From Ricinus communis (lineage: Eukaryota > Streptophyta > Magnoliopsida > Malpighiales > Euphorbiaceae), in the NCBI RefSeq assembly GCF_019578655.1, contig NC_063256.1:35909553-35973552 (forward strand): a DNA stretch of 64,000 nucleotides, in the 5' to 3' direction. Both the position numbers and the translations under genes were made by a program. Under the pieces are notes generated by a model. The model saw only the letters and a list, made by a program, of their open reading frames with translations. It had not been told where the DNA came from and did not search any database. This document shows positions 25,137 through 37,807 of the stretch, piece by piece. How positions within the stretch are numbered: position 1 is the first letter of the stretch; every line of letters starts with the position of its first letter.

Positions 25137-26435
25137 AGCATGGATTTCGGTAATTCCCGCCCAAACCGAATAACCGTATCGAAAAATACCAAAACCAAAA
25201 TAACCGAAATTTTTTATAACCGAATTAAACTTATCTGAATTTTTTTTCTATTATGGTATGGTACTGATTCTTTAGTAAAAACCGTACCATAACCGTACCA
25301 GAACCGATCCGTCTTGTACTGATCCAGACTAAACCGTAGAACTGAATTTTTACATATATTTATTAATAATTATTTATATTATATAAATAATACCTATTAA
25401 AAATAACTATAATATTATAAATTACTTTATACTTTATAAAAAAATTATTTGATATTTATCATTTTATATAATTTAAGCAACTATTATCGAAATAAGGAAA
25501 AAAAATACTACATATTAAAAATAACAATAATATTATAATATATTTTATACTCTATAAAAAAAGTTATATATTAATATATCATATAGTATACTGATACTAA
25601 TTTACATTACTCTAATACTAAATTTATAATTTACTATCTACTAACTTAACCCTAATACCTTTTCTTACCACATACTACAAGGCTACACCTAATAATTTGA
25701 ACACACCGCCACCTCTCAATTTTCAATTCAGAAAGATAAAATTCCTAAGGCAAATTTCTAGACAGAAAACTAAAAGGAAAAAGGAAGAAATTGGCTCGCC
25801 TAGACGTCTTCCTCTTTAGCGCCATGCATAATTGGCTCGCAGAAAGGCAGAAGCAAGAATTGGTTCGCGTAGACGTCTTTCTCTTTAGCGCTCTCTCTTC
25901 CCATAACTGTGCCGTCGTTACTTAGTCCCGAGTATTTTTCTTTTCTTTTTTACTTTTTTATTTTTATTTTTGATGGGTAGATTATTGGCTGCAACTATGA
26001 AAAATATTTTGTTTTAATGATTGCCATCTGCAAAATATTTTTATGCTATCAGTAACATATATTTTAATAGTTTGTATTTGAACATTGAATGAATTATTAT
26101 ACTTGCAAGTGATTGAATTGCAAAACAGGTTGTTCAAGAATGTGATTGCAATTCTAATTCAAATTTTCATGCTACTTTCTTTAGGTTAGTAATCATATTT
26201 TCTCTAAATATATTTAATTAAAGATGAGATTAAAGTTGTATTTTTTAAAATTTTTAGAACCGAAAATACCACCGAACCGAACTGTATTTAACCATAAAAA
26301 TTGGTACAATACGGTAGGAATCCTTTTATATTTGGTACGGTACTGGTACCTTCAATTTTAAAAAAATCGAGGTTTGGTATGGTACTGGTGATTTATAGAT
26401 AATCGAATTAGACCGATCCGTGCTCAACCCTAGAA
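25137..26435. mobile_element. Non-autonomous hAT-like element
   Basis: The left end (cagagcatggatttcggtaa) and the reverse complement of the right end (ctagggttgagcacggatcg) are related imperfect terminal inverted repeats. Both subterminal zones are full of 'accgaa', 'aaccgtacc' and 'ggtacggtactgg' motifs in opposite orientation. This resembles hAT-type ends seen in many dicots. An 8-bp target duplication is not clear. No transposase coding is visible. An internal tandem duplication lies at about 25790-25895. Confidence 0.6.
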
Positions 26436-26582
26436 TTCACAATGCAAATAAAAGTATATATGACAGAATTCCAATCATACAACATCATTAATGCTGGAAT
26501 TGCAGACACCACTCTCATAAACCAAATATACTTAATCCTTTTCACCTTCACCAATCAAATCATCTCGGCAGACCTAATGGGT

Positions 26583-26845
26583 GAGCAAACTCCACGAGCT
26601 GCTACACAATAGTTATCATTATGAAAGCCATCTTTTGTTGCTTGGAATTCCTTTCCTTTCAAGCCTTGGCACCAAGAAAAAAACAAGTTCTTCTATCGAA
26701 GAGGCCCGCGCTTCCTTTGTTGAAGTAAACACAAATGGTCTGATTCGTGATTTCTTAAGAATCAACCTAATGAAATCCCATACTTCATATATCAGTAGAA
26801 AAAGGAATGATCCATCGGGTTCAAACATCGGAAGTGGTCCCTTAT
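26583..26845 (+). other. Plastid DNA insertion (NUPT), rpoC2 fragment
   Basis: The plus frame contains [20 protein letters not shown] and [10 protein letters not shown], which I recognise as the plastid RNA polymerase beta'' subunit (rpoC2). Only about 80-90 codons are present. It is a nuclear copy of plastid DNA with no expected function. The GC content is higher than in the flanks. Confidence 0.75.
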
Positions 26846-27454
26846 AGAACTGCTGAAACTTATTTCAGAGAGAATTAATTATTTAATTCTTTGTGGGACT
26901 TGCCACACTTGGGAATTGATTTGATAACTTAGCTAATATGGATTTTTATGCAACTTTAGAATCATCTTGTTGTATGATTGTATGCTTTTGAGATGTGCTA
27001 TTCAGTCGGATTAGCCTTCCCTTGGAAGGCAGGTCCAGAAAGGAATATAGTTTTATAAATAAGAGCCATCAGGAAAAGAAGAAAGTTTGATGATAAAAGT
27101 TATTATGCAAAGACGAGAGAAGGCATTTCTCAGATCAGGGTTTCAGCCATCAGAGTGAAGGCAGATTACTACTCTATTAGGGACAGAGTTGAGTTTAATA
27201 ATTATATGAGGATTCAGTAGTTTGATAGTTTCAGAAGCACACATCAGAAAAATAAAATTCTCTGCATCTATTGCTTTGTGATCCACTGATACCTTCACAA
27301 TGAAAGTACCTGACGGGTTCGTACACAAATCAATGAGCCATTGAATATCCTCCGTCCCTCCACGTATTTAGACTTCCTCTCATTGTTAAGTGTCATAGAT
27401 AGCTTCAGGCATCAACATCAGGTTTTTGCCCTAATGGTAGTCATAAAATATTAT

Positions 27455-27710
27455 TAATTAACCTTCAATGACAGTTAGAGTTCCTCTGAGAAAAAAAGAC
27501 TTCAAAGTTGGGTTTCATAGAACAGTAACAAATGTTTGGCCTTGCAAATTCCACTTACGAGTTAGAGTCTTTCCAGAATCAGAAGCTAATATCACACTGG
27601 CACCTTAAGTCCTCTTCTTCAACTCCGTACATTACAACAATGATCTTTGGTGTGGTCTGATGTCATCAATAGCGTGGGAAGTCCAATTGTTCTGCACACT
27701 AAACAGTGCA
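27455..27710 (+). pseudogene. Worn subtilase C-terminal fragment
   Basis: It reads PSMTVRVPL and FKVGFHRTVTNV, then a frameshift, ANSTY, a further shift and a TAA after 'ctggcacct', and finally a degenerate LVWSDV...SVGSPIVLHT. It corresponds to the Fn-III-like end of a cucumisin-type protease. With the 5' relic at 24290-24910 it may be what is left of one duplicated gene. Confidence 0.7.
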
Positions 27711-27820
27711 GAAAAATTATGATCAGCATTTTAGGAAAACCGATCTCTTGTGTTTGTGAATTAGAAGACAGTGAACATGGCAGAGAGCAATTCAGTATAA
27801 AGAGTGGTCAGGGACTAGCT

Positions 27821-27825
27821 TAATC
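27821..27825. repeat. Target-site duplication TAATC (left)
   Basis: TAATC directly precedes the left LTR (TGTAG) and recurs at 32961-32965 directly after the right LTR. A 5-bp duplication is what LTR retrotransposon integrases make. Confidence 0.9.
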
Positions 27826-28327
27826 TGTAGAAAAATATGAACCTGATAGAGCAAAATCACAGCTAATAATTTGAGAAAATAAAGATAAAGTAAGATAAAA
27901 TACACAATAGAACACACAGATTTACGTGGAAAACCCCTAAACAAATTAGGGTAAAAACCACGGGCAAGGATAGAAGAATTTCACTATAAGAAAATAATAG
28001 GAGTTACAAACTCTCTATTTATAAAGAAGAAAACATTAAAATTCTCTCTTTATAATAGGAGAAAAATAATTGCTCAACTCTCTAATATTTTTTTCTTATT
28101 TTTTGGGATGATAGAATAACAAGGTGAGGCCTCTATTATATAGGCTTGAAAAGTACCTCAACATTGTTAACTTAGCAATGTGGGAGAAATACTCCTCAAA
28201 AAATTAATAACTTAACAATGTGGGAGAGATACTAATCCCTAAATATCAACAATCTCCCACTTGAAGATTTGATTGAGGATCAGTCAGATCTTCACATCGT
28301 TCTTTCTTCCTTGCCTTTCCATGCTGC

Positions 28328-29850
28328 TTATACTTTTATCAGGCCACTAGAGGATTGACACCAAATAAATTTATCAGTGTTAACTGCCTTCGTCAAAAAA
28401 TCTGCTAGGTTGTCTTTAGTATGAATTTTTTGCATATCCACAGTGCCCTCTTCCACTTTTTCACGAACGGAGTGATACTGGACTCGTATGTGCTTTGACT
28501 TTGAATGAAAAGCTGGATTCCTTGCGAGATGCAAGGCACTCTAACTGTCACAGAACAAAGGAATATGCTCTTGTTCGTGCCCTAGTTCCTCCATCATCAT
28601 TTTCAACCATACTGCTTCCTTACTAGCTTGTGTAGTTGCTACATATTCTGCTTCTGTTGTTGATGTCGCCACAACTGACTGCAGTTTTGATACCCAGCTC
28701 ACAGCTCCGCAGTAAGTGTGAACACATACCCTGTAGTAGATTTGCTTTTATCAAGCTCACCTGCATAATCTGAGTCAACATATCCTCTGATAATAAAGTC
28801 TGATCCTCCATAACACAATGCAACATCTGAGGTTCCCTTAACATATCTTAGGATCCTCTTTACAGCATTCCAATGCTCTCTACCAGGATTCGCCATGTAC
28901 CGACTTACTACTCCCACTGCATGTGCAATGTCTGGTCGTGTACAAATCATCGCGAACATTAAACTCCCCACTATTGATGCATACGGTACTCGAGACATTT
29001 CTATCCTTCCTTCTTCACTGCTAGGACTCATATTGGAGGATAATTTGAAACTAACAGGAAGTGGGGTAGAAATTGACTTACAATCTTGCATATTGAAGCG
29101 TCGCAAGACCTTCTTCAAATAATTTTTCTGAGAAAGCCAAATCTTCTTATTGTTTCTGTCTCGGTGAATTTGCATTCCTAGAATCTTGTTTGCTGGTCCC
29201 AAGTCCTTCATTTCAAATTTCCTAGCCAACTGTGCCTTTAATTCTTCAATATGATCTTTTTTGGGGCCTGCTACTAACATGTCATCTACATACAACAGTA
29301 AGATAATAAAATCACTTTTACCAAACCTCTTGAAATATGCACAAGGGTCTGCATTAAGTCTGTTGTATCCAAGGCTCATGATGAAGGAATCAAATCTCTT
29401 ATACCAACACCTCGGCGCCTGCTTTAAACCGTATAAAGATTTGTTCAACCTACAAACCAAGTTCCGCTTTCCTTTTTCTTCAAAACCTTCTGGCTGGAGC
29501 ATATAAATTTCTTCCTTAAGATCTCTATGAAGAAAAGCTGTTTTCACATCTAGCTGCTCTAGATGTAAGTCAAATGTAGCACACATCGCCAAGACTACTC
29601 GAACAGTTGTTAATCGAACCACAGGGGAAAATATTTCGTTGAAGTCAATCCCCTCTTTCTGAGCATATCCTTTCACCACCATTCTTGCATGAAACCTCTC
29701 CACTTGATCATCACTATTTCTTTTGATCTTAAAGACCCATTTGTTGCCAATGGCCTTTCTTCCTTGTGGTAGTGGCACAAGCTCCCAAGTCTTGTTCTTA
29801 TGTAGAGCTTCCATCTCTTCTTGCATTCTTTGCCATCCAACGAGATGCAT
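28328..29850 (-). pseudogene. Copia reverse transcriptase/RNase H remnant
   Basis: RT begins EALHKNKTWELVPLP and contains LDVKTAFLHRDLKEEIYM and the catalytic YVDDML. RNase H follows (GYVDSDYAGE, KSTTGYVF). A frameshift near 28700 precedes GAVSWVSKLQ, and a TAG replaces the Gln codon in CDSQSALHL near 28543. The tail ends at 28328. Confidence 0.93.
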
Positions 29851-30760
29851 CCGAATCGCTCATTGCTTCTTGGAGAGTTGATGGCTCCCCTTCCTCAGTT
29901 AAAAGACAGTATGCGACATTGCTGCCTATATCATAATCTTTCTGCCAGGTTGGTGTAAATTTTATACGTTTTCCCCTTCCAAGTTCTGACTCTTCAAACT
30001 CGGCTGGCTTTTCAAACTCGACTGGTTCTTCCTCTTCGTGCTCTGGTGCTGCTTCAGAAGAATCTTCTTCTGTAGACTTTCTTTCCACCTGTATAGTTGT
30101 AGTCTCTGAATTTTCTTTTGAAGTGCTATCATCTTCTCCCTTCAATTTATCTTCTAAGAAGATTACATCCCTGCTGATTATAACCTTGTGGGCAGTGGGA
30201 TCCCACAGGCGATACCCCTTCACACCATCAGCATATCCCAAGAATAAACACTTCCTGGATTTTGGATCCAGCTTTGTAGTTTCTTGGGTATTATACATCA
30301 CATACATAGGACTTCCAAATATATGGAGGTTTGAATAATCAACTGACTTCCCAGTCCACATCTCCATCGGTGTCTTTTGACCAATTGCTGTAGATGAAGA
30401 TTGGTTAATCACATAACAGGCGGTGTTAACTGCCTCAGCCCAGAATGCCTTATTTAGGCCTGCAGCTCCCAACAATGCTCTAGTTCTTTCTAACAGAGTT
30501 CTGTTCATCCGCTCTGCCACTCCATTTTGTTGAGGAGTGTATACCGTAGTGAACTGCCTCTTGATGCCTTCTTGCTTGCAAAAGCTATTAAATTCATTAC
30601 TTGTGTATTCTCCTCCATTATCTGTCCTTAAACACTTGATCTTATTGCCTGAATCAAGTTCAACCCGCGCTTTGTAAGTTTTGAAAACTGCAAATACATC
30701 TCCCTTGCTCTTGATAGGATACACCCAACATCTCCTGGAGTAATCATCGATGAAGGACAC
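29798..30760 (-). pseudogene. Copia integrase core remnant
   Basis: Open stretch with SFIDDYSRRCW, the second catalytic Asp in TDNGGEY and the Glu in NGVAERMNRTLLER. It continues to the acidic linker before the reverse transcriptase and is shifted out of frame near 29840. Confidence 0.92.
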
Positions 30761-31501
30761 AAAGTACTTAGCTCATCCTAGTGATGAAACTAGTGCTTGC
30801 CATACATCAGAGTGAACTAATTCTAGAACATCCTTGCTTCTAGAATTGGATGTATTGAACTGTAGTCGATGCTGCTTGCTTGTTATGCAATGCTCACAAA
30901 AGGGTAATGACACCTTTGTGAGATCAGGAAGTAGATTTTTCTCAGCAAGAACCTTCATGCCTTGTTCAGACATATGTCCAAGCTTTTGATGCCACACCAG
31001 TGCAGATCTCTCGCTTGAACTACTTGAAGCAACAGATGCTTCTGCTTCATGCACAGTCTCTCCCAAAAATATATACAAATTAGCAGCAATTTTTTCTCCT
31101 TTCATAATTACAAGCGCTCCTCGGCTAATCTTCATGATTCCTTTCTGAACTTTGATAATGCAATTAAGATCATCCAGTGTCCCAGAGATAACAAATTCTT
31201 CTTTAGACTTTCCACATGTCGCACTCCTTGAATAGTGCGGACTGTACCGTCATGCATCTTCAACTTGATAGTTCTAATGCCTATGATTTTTAAAACATTA
31301 TCTTCACAACTATACACAGATCCTCCTAAGATAGGTTCATAATAATGGAATCATTCTCTTCGAGAGGTCATGTGATAAGTTGCTCCTGAGTCAAGAAGCC
31401 ATACATCAGCAAATCTCTTCCTGCTCTCAGTTGATATTGCTGCTTCACAGCACAATACATTTCCATCATCCGAAGTGTATGCCACATTCCCTTGAGGATT
31501 G
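30760..31501 (-). pseudogene. Copia protease and integrase N-terminal remnant
   Basis: Protease active-site DSGATYHMT near 31390. The frame breaks at a TGA after TSRRE, again after NLLSLG, and an in-frame TGA at 30773-30775 interrupts the integrase between VSSLG and AKYFV. The zinc-binding HHCC start of the integrase is visible as HQKLGHMS ... CEHC. Confidence 0.88.
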
Positions 31502-32249
31502 GAATTCTTCAAACTCTAACAATCCTTCTTCAGGTGACCTTTCTTACTACAATGGTAGCATTTATAATTCTTCTTACTCTTTGATTTTGGTCTACCAAGA
31601 TTATGACTCCCATTTGGGCCACGTTCTGTTGATCTCCTTCTCATCACCATCAAGGCTTCCACTTGTTGTGAACCTGCCTTCTTGTCTTCCTTATTCCTTC
31701 GCCGATTTTCTTCTTCAAGAATAGCGGCTGCTATATCATCAAAGACTAGAATTTCGGTAACAACATTATTTGTCAAACTGATGATGAGTTGATCATACGA
31801 ATCAGGTAGACTTTGGAGTAGAAGTTCTGCACGTTCTTGTGACTCTATTTTATAGCCAAATATGTGAGTTGAAAAAATAGAGTATTCAAGACATTAAGAT
31901 GCTCTGTCACTGAAGTAGATTCTGACATTCTTAAGGTGTAAAGTTTCCTCTTAAGGAAAATTTTGTTGTGTAATGACTTGGCCTCGTACAGTCTAGTGAG
32001 GTGGTCCCAAATCTCCTTTGCCGTTTTCTTTTCTTCTATGCTGGACAAGTTCCCATCTGCAAGTGCTAGATGAAGGTTTGCAATAGCATTCCCATCCATC
32101 TCGTTCCACTTATTATCATCTGTGAGTGTTATCGGTCGTTCACTGATAGCCGCAAGACAATTGTCTTTTCTCAATGCAGCCTTTATCTTTAATTTTCACA
32201 GTGAGAAATTACTCCCGTTGAACTTTTCAATCTCAAATTTTGCCGCCAT
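31502..32249 (-). pseudogene. Copia gag remnant
   Basis: Starts with MAAKFEIEKFNGSNFSL, after which TGA replaces the expected Trp codon. It continues as LKIKAALRKDNCLAA and LADGNLSSIEE, shifts frame near 31865 (after FFQLT), and ends with the zinc knuckle CYHCSKKGHLKKDC followed by TAG. The knuckle binds the element's RNA during packaging (family knowledge). Confidence 0.9.
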
Positions 32250-34380
32250 TGCTTCTATCACAAATGGTGCCTTTTAGCTTGTAAAATGAACCACAGTAAT
32301 GAACACAACTCACTAGGTAAGTTCCCAGAAAAGACTGGAGGGTCACAAGCGGACCTCTTAAATACCAATCTCCTTAGACAGAATCTTCCCTAAATTGTAA
32401 GTATTCTTACTACTCCACACAAGCTCTTTTGCACCAAAGAAACCTCAAACTCCTTTTATGATGTGAAAGATCAGACTGAGCTGCAATCCCAGAATTTTAA
32501 GGAATTTCTTATCAACCAAGAGCTCTGATACCAATTGTAGAAAAATATGAACCTGATAGAGCAAAATCACAGCTAATAATTTGAGAAAATAAAGATAAAG
32601 TAAGACAAAATACACAATAGAACACACAGATTTACGTGGAAAACCCCTAAACAAATTAGGATAAAAACCACAAGCAAGGATAGAAGAATTTCACTATAAG
32701 AAAATAATAGGAGTTACAAACTCTCTATTTATAAAGAAGAAAACATTAAAATTCTCTCTTTATAATAGGAGAAAAATAATTGCTTAACTCTCTAATATTT
32801 TTCTCTTATTTTTTGGGATGATAGAATAACAAGGTGAAGCCTCTATTATATAGGCTTGGAAAGTACCTCAACATTGTTAACTTAGCAATGTGGGAGAAAT
32901 ACTCCTCAAAAATTAATAACTTAACAATGTGGGAGAGATACTAATCCCTAAGTATCAACATAATCAAGATATTCATATCATAACAAAGCATCTTTCTGGA
33001 TGTAAACTAAGATTAACATATCATCATAAGTTTATCAGAGGAACCAACTTCAGCTTGCAGATTTTCTCTAATATCAGGTTTTCATACGAAGCATAGAAGC
33101 GTTTTAGTTGTACTTGTAGGAGCATAACACTGTCTAATATGTGTTATAAATAGCAAAAAACTACAGGGAAATGGCGTTTGAAAGAGATAAAATCTTTAAA
33201 ATCGGAAAACTTCAGTTTTCTGATAATTCACTTATTGTAGTAATTTAATTACTGCAGAGAATCTAAATCCAACCATTTAAAACAAAGTATAACACATTTG
33301 GCCACCGTTTCCTTTATTTTTGTGATTCTCATGGAAATAATCTAACAGGCTCAGGCTGGCATTTCATTCGCTAGATGTGGAAGAAGCATTTTTTTTCAGG
33401 TCAATAACTCAGGTGTCCAATTATTTGTTAGCTGTAGCTCCAAAAATGCTTTTGACTATTAAGAATATTTCCACTGATGAATACAGTATACAATTATATA
33501 TACTTAAGAATCCTATTTCTATGGTTTTCCTAAAATACAAAGAGAATGAGTTGTCAATAACAAAAATTACTAAAAGAACAGGCATACGTAATGAATATAT
33601 GCTGTCAAGCCACAAGTTCTTCTCCTGATATTGATCCCCATTTTCATTTTATTTGAAATAATTCCTGAATGTGATAAATTACCTGACAGATTTTACTTAA
33701 ATGGGAAAAAAAGGTATGGAACTTAATTAGAAAGGCAGATATGGAAGTCACAATAGCTATCCTGCTATCCAAAGTAAATCACAGATGATTTTCTGTGATA
33801 AAGTTCATTCTCCTTAATCCTAATATAAAACAGTCATCAAACTTGTTGATAGTTCATTACACAAATGAAAATGGTTAAGTATGGAGCTCTCCTGTCATCT
33901 CATAATTTGCTCATTCTCATGTTCATTGCAGGTATATCGTGCAATGCTACTGATGGACACAGAAAGGCAAGTACAGTCTTTGTCAATCTTAGCATTTGAT
34001 TTTCTGAAAACAAAGAATTTTTTTATTTGGAAAATGTGAATACTCATTGTTTATATGGGATCACTTCCTAAGGAAGAAAATTCACCATCATGTCACCACT
34101 TCAATATGCTACAAGAAGTTGTTGAAAATAGGTAATATTTCAATCTTCCTAAATTCCTTTTCTTTTTGCACCTAATTTGATATTCTCTCTTTTTCTGTAT
34201 AGCTTCGTGGAAAAGTCCTTGATTAAGAGTTACAGGAGAAGTTTCAAAGCATTTGCTGCCAACCTCACCACTACTGAGGCACAAAATCTGGTTGGTGAGT
34301 ACTCAAAGATGATTTATTGTTTACCCTATGAAAAAGGAGAATTGATGATATCTTGATAATTTAATAATAATAACATACCT

Positions 34381-37183
34381 TATTAAAGATAATCAGAGAT
34401 TGTATTCAAGAAAGAAGAATTATGTTATTCACATCTAGATCATTTGAGAAATGTTTAAAAGAGTGTTTATATTTGTTAAAGAAGGTTTGTTACATTTCTG
34501 TTAGACTACCATTAGTCTTTAAACAGAAAAGCTAACGTTTTTTGTTAAATAGTTGTTAGCTTATTACCGTTAAAAGCTTAGCTCAATAAGAAAGTGACAA
34601 GTGTCCAATTTATCTGTATTATAATAATCACCTGTAACATATGAAAGTTAATGAGAATTTTCTCAATTGGTTTTCTCTATAATATACTTTTATTTCTTCT
34701 GCAATCTTCTTCTTTAATCTACTCTTCAAATCGTGATATGGTAAGAGTAGAACTTTGGAAAATCTTAGCAAAAAATTTTCATGTTCTTTTGATTCATTAT
34801 TACTGATTTCTTATCAATTTTTACACATTTGATATTATGATCTTGATTTCTTTCAAGAGATTTGTGACACCCATAAAGGATGTCATGCATATATTGTATG
34901 CAAATGACTGATACATAACATGTTCCTTTACTACTAACTTTTAACTAAAAATTAATATGTATAACAAAAACTATTTATATGAGTCATACATATCACACAC
35001 CAAAAAACTCACAACATTAAATAGTACTCTTCTTTTTTTATATATATAAAGATAAAATGCACCAGTTTTATACATAATAATAAAATTTACTAGACATGTC
35101 ACGCTCAAGAAAAACTAACCTGCTGACCTACCTGACACAATGCTAGTGCGACAAATGCAAATGTTTCGTCAAGACCAATTATAATTCTTCTAATCCTGAA
35201 AAAAATACTGCAGAGGAGTGAGCTTGCAACTCAGCAAAAGAATAATATAATTTCCTATGAAAAATAACACAATCAAACATGTAGTATTATCAAGCATCAA
35301 ACCATTTGATATTTAATTATGATTTTATAGTATGTATATAAACATTGTCATAGTATTTTCTTTAGGACAACAATAAATTTATGAATTATATTTAATTCTA
35401 TAATAATATTTTTCTTTTTTAATTTTCATGAATCCCCATACGCACACAGCCAACCATATTCTTATGAGGAATTTCATATTGCACACAGCCTTGCCTCATT
35501 CACAAGTAGCATTGCGTCCTTATATTCATCCAACCATAATTCTTATATTTATATATATCATATACCTCTCCATTTAAATAATCAACATCTCCACAATATA
35601 TAAGAAACCATAATATACCTATGATATACCAAAAACATACAATATTTCAACATGACAGATTTAATAGTGCACATTCAAAAATACACTAAAAATTCGACAT
35701 TAGGAATTCCGAAACTATATTCTTCATATCAATAATATTAGAAGTCTAGATTAATTTGGAACTGATTTTACATCAATTGGATGTGTATAGAAAGAGAAAC
35801 ATCAAAAACAATCCACCATGGTCAAGCTGTCAATAAAATTAAGCAACAGAAAGTATGATCCAGATTGGCCATCAAAACAGAAAAATAAAGCTTCCTCTAT
35901 TTCTATAACATTTGTAAATTATATCTCAAATTTTCTATAGCAATAAGTAACATTCCATTTGGAGTTATAAAACTCCCGATATGGCTAAATCAAATATATT
36001 GTTCACATTATAACAAGACACTCCAATTCACCAATCAAAATTCATATATATAATCTCATTTCGAAAACAATCACCCATCAATACTATAATTAAAAATCAT
36101 CATAAATAATTAACATCTGTTAATATGTTATATATATTTCCCTTAATCAATCAATTTAACAAATAAATTATAATTATTTATTTTGTATTATATTCACATA
36201 GAACATTAAGTTATTGACTTACCTTTGTTGCTCCCTTTCCTTTGCTTGAATTTACTTAGGTGTCATCCTCATTCCAAATTGGTTTAGCTGAAATATATCA
36301 TAATTCACTTATTTTTAAACACCCAAAAATAATACAATTTCATCTAGCATAATAACATCACTAAACTATCTAAATATGTGTGACTTCCAACTATGACAGA
36401 ATTAATACGGTGAATTTAAAAATCCACCAAAACTTCTATACAACAAATTTCATGATGAAACTCTCCAGATCACTAACCTTGTTTTAATTTCAAGACCTTT
36501 TTTTTTTCGTAGGCTCTGATACCAACTTGAAAGAGATAATCTAAGAATTAGGTTTTCATTATTGTATTCTGATATCAAAAAAGAGATACATCAGCCTTAT
36601 ATTTATACTCATATGTAAGACTTTGATAGAAACTAAATAACAACCTTTTAATAGCTAGACTCTAAATTTAAAAGATAAATACTTATCATATCCTAACAGC
36701 CCTAACAACTCTTTCCTCTACTCAACAGCTGGCCGATTTCTTCCCTAAACCACTTCCTCCTTCTTTATTCCTCAGCTTTATTAACAAGTTGGGCATACAT
36801 AATATCTATGCTCCATCTTAAGGGGGGGATATTAAAGATAATCAGAGATTGTATTCAAGAAAGAAGAATTCTGTCATTCACAGCTAGATCAGTTGAGAAA
36901 TGTTTAAAATAGTGTGTTTGTATTTGTTGAAGAAGGTTTGTTACATTTCTGTTAGACTACCATTAGTCTTTAAACAGAAATGCTAATGTTTTTTGTTAAA
37001 TAGCCATTAGTTTATTACCGTTAGAAGCTTAGCTCAATATGACAAGTGTCCAATTCCTCTGTATTAAAATAATCACCTGTAACATATGAAAGTTAATGAG
37101 AATTTTCTCAATTAGTTTTCTCTATAATCTACTTTCATTTCCTCTACAATCTTCTTCTTCAATCTACTCTTCAAATCGTGATA
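34381..37183 (+). mobile_element. Deleted Copia-type LTR element with TA...TA termini
   Basis: Direct repeats 34381-34738 and 36830-37183 start TATTAAAG and end CGTGATA. They are flanked by TACCT at 34376-34380 and 37184-37188, a 5-bp target duplication. The polypurine tract AGGGGGGGA lies at 36821-36829. Just before it the plus frame reads QLADFFPKPLPPSLFLSFIN and KLGIHNIYAPS-stop, the C-terminal end of a Copia RNase H. The rest of the coding region is gone. It lies in an intron of the subtilase pseudogene, in the gene's sense orientation. Confidence 0.9.
36513..36698 (-). mobile_element. Nested minus-strand LTR end with primer-binding site
   Basis: Within the element above, minus strand shows TGGTATCAGAGCC (initiator tRNA-Met type site, about 36513-36525) three bases from a segment 36528-36698 that on plus begins TGAAAG and ends TAACA, as an LTR would. 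I found no partner copy, so it is a truncated nested insertion. A TGTGACACCC start at about 34864 may mark another nested LTR. Confidence 0.5.
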
Positions 37184-37606
37184 TACCTTTTCAAATTATA
37201 ATATGCAGGCATGAAAGGAGTGGCATCTGTTTTTCCTAGCACAAGTTACCACCTTCAAACGACAAGATCTTGGAATTTCATGGGATTTCCAGAAACAATT
37301 AGTATGAAGAAAACTGCAGAGAGCAATGTTATAATTGGTGTTATTGACAGTGGAATCTGGTCTGAATCAGAGAGTTTTAGTGATAAAGGTTTTGGCCCAG
37401 CTCCAAAAAAGTGGAAGGGCGTTTCTGAAGGAGGCAAAGATTTTACTTGCAACAAGTAAGCTATCAATTGTTGTATTTAAAGATTTTAGCTATTGGTCTT
37501 ACTTAAGTCTTTGGCTCCATAAAATATTTTATACTCTTGAAAATTTGACAAAAATATGGATTGCTAATTTTCAGCAGAATTATCGGAGCTCAATATTATT
37601 CATTGA

Positions 37607-37807
<201 letters not shown>

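Larger units (their letters stand above)
27826..32960 (-). mobile_element. Ty1/copia LTR retrotransposon, structurally complete, coding-dead
   Basis: LTRs at 27826-28251 and 32536-32960 (TG...CA) differ by nine substitutions, all transitions, and one 1-bp indel (about 98% identical). The coding strand is minus. The primer-binding site next to the right LTR (32514-32533) is TGGTATCAGAGC, matching initiator tRNA-Met; the polypurine tract AAGTGGGAGAT lies at 28252-28262. Order on minus: gag with CCHC knuckle CYHCSKKGHLKKDC, protease DSGATYHMT, integrase (HSDVW, TDNGGEY, NGVAERMNR), reverse transcriptase (YVDDML), RNase H and tail. The order PR-INT-RT-RH is that of Copia. Several nonsense codons and frameshifts rule out autonomous activity. 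Confidence 0.97.

Noticed and set aside
27143..27328. Minus-strand 61-codon frame (GTFIVKVSVDHKAID)
   Set aside because: Looks protein-like in composition, but I could not tie it to any family or exon structure.
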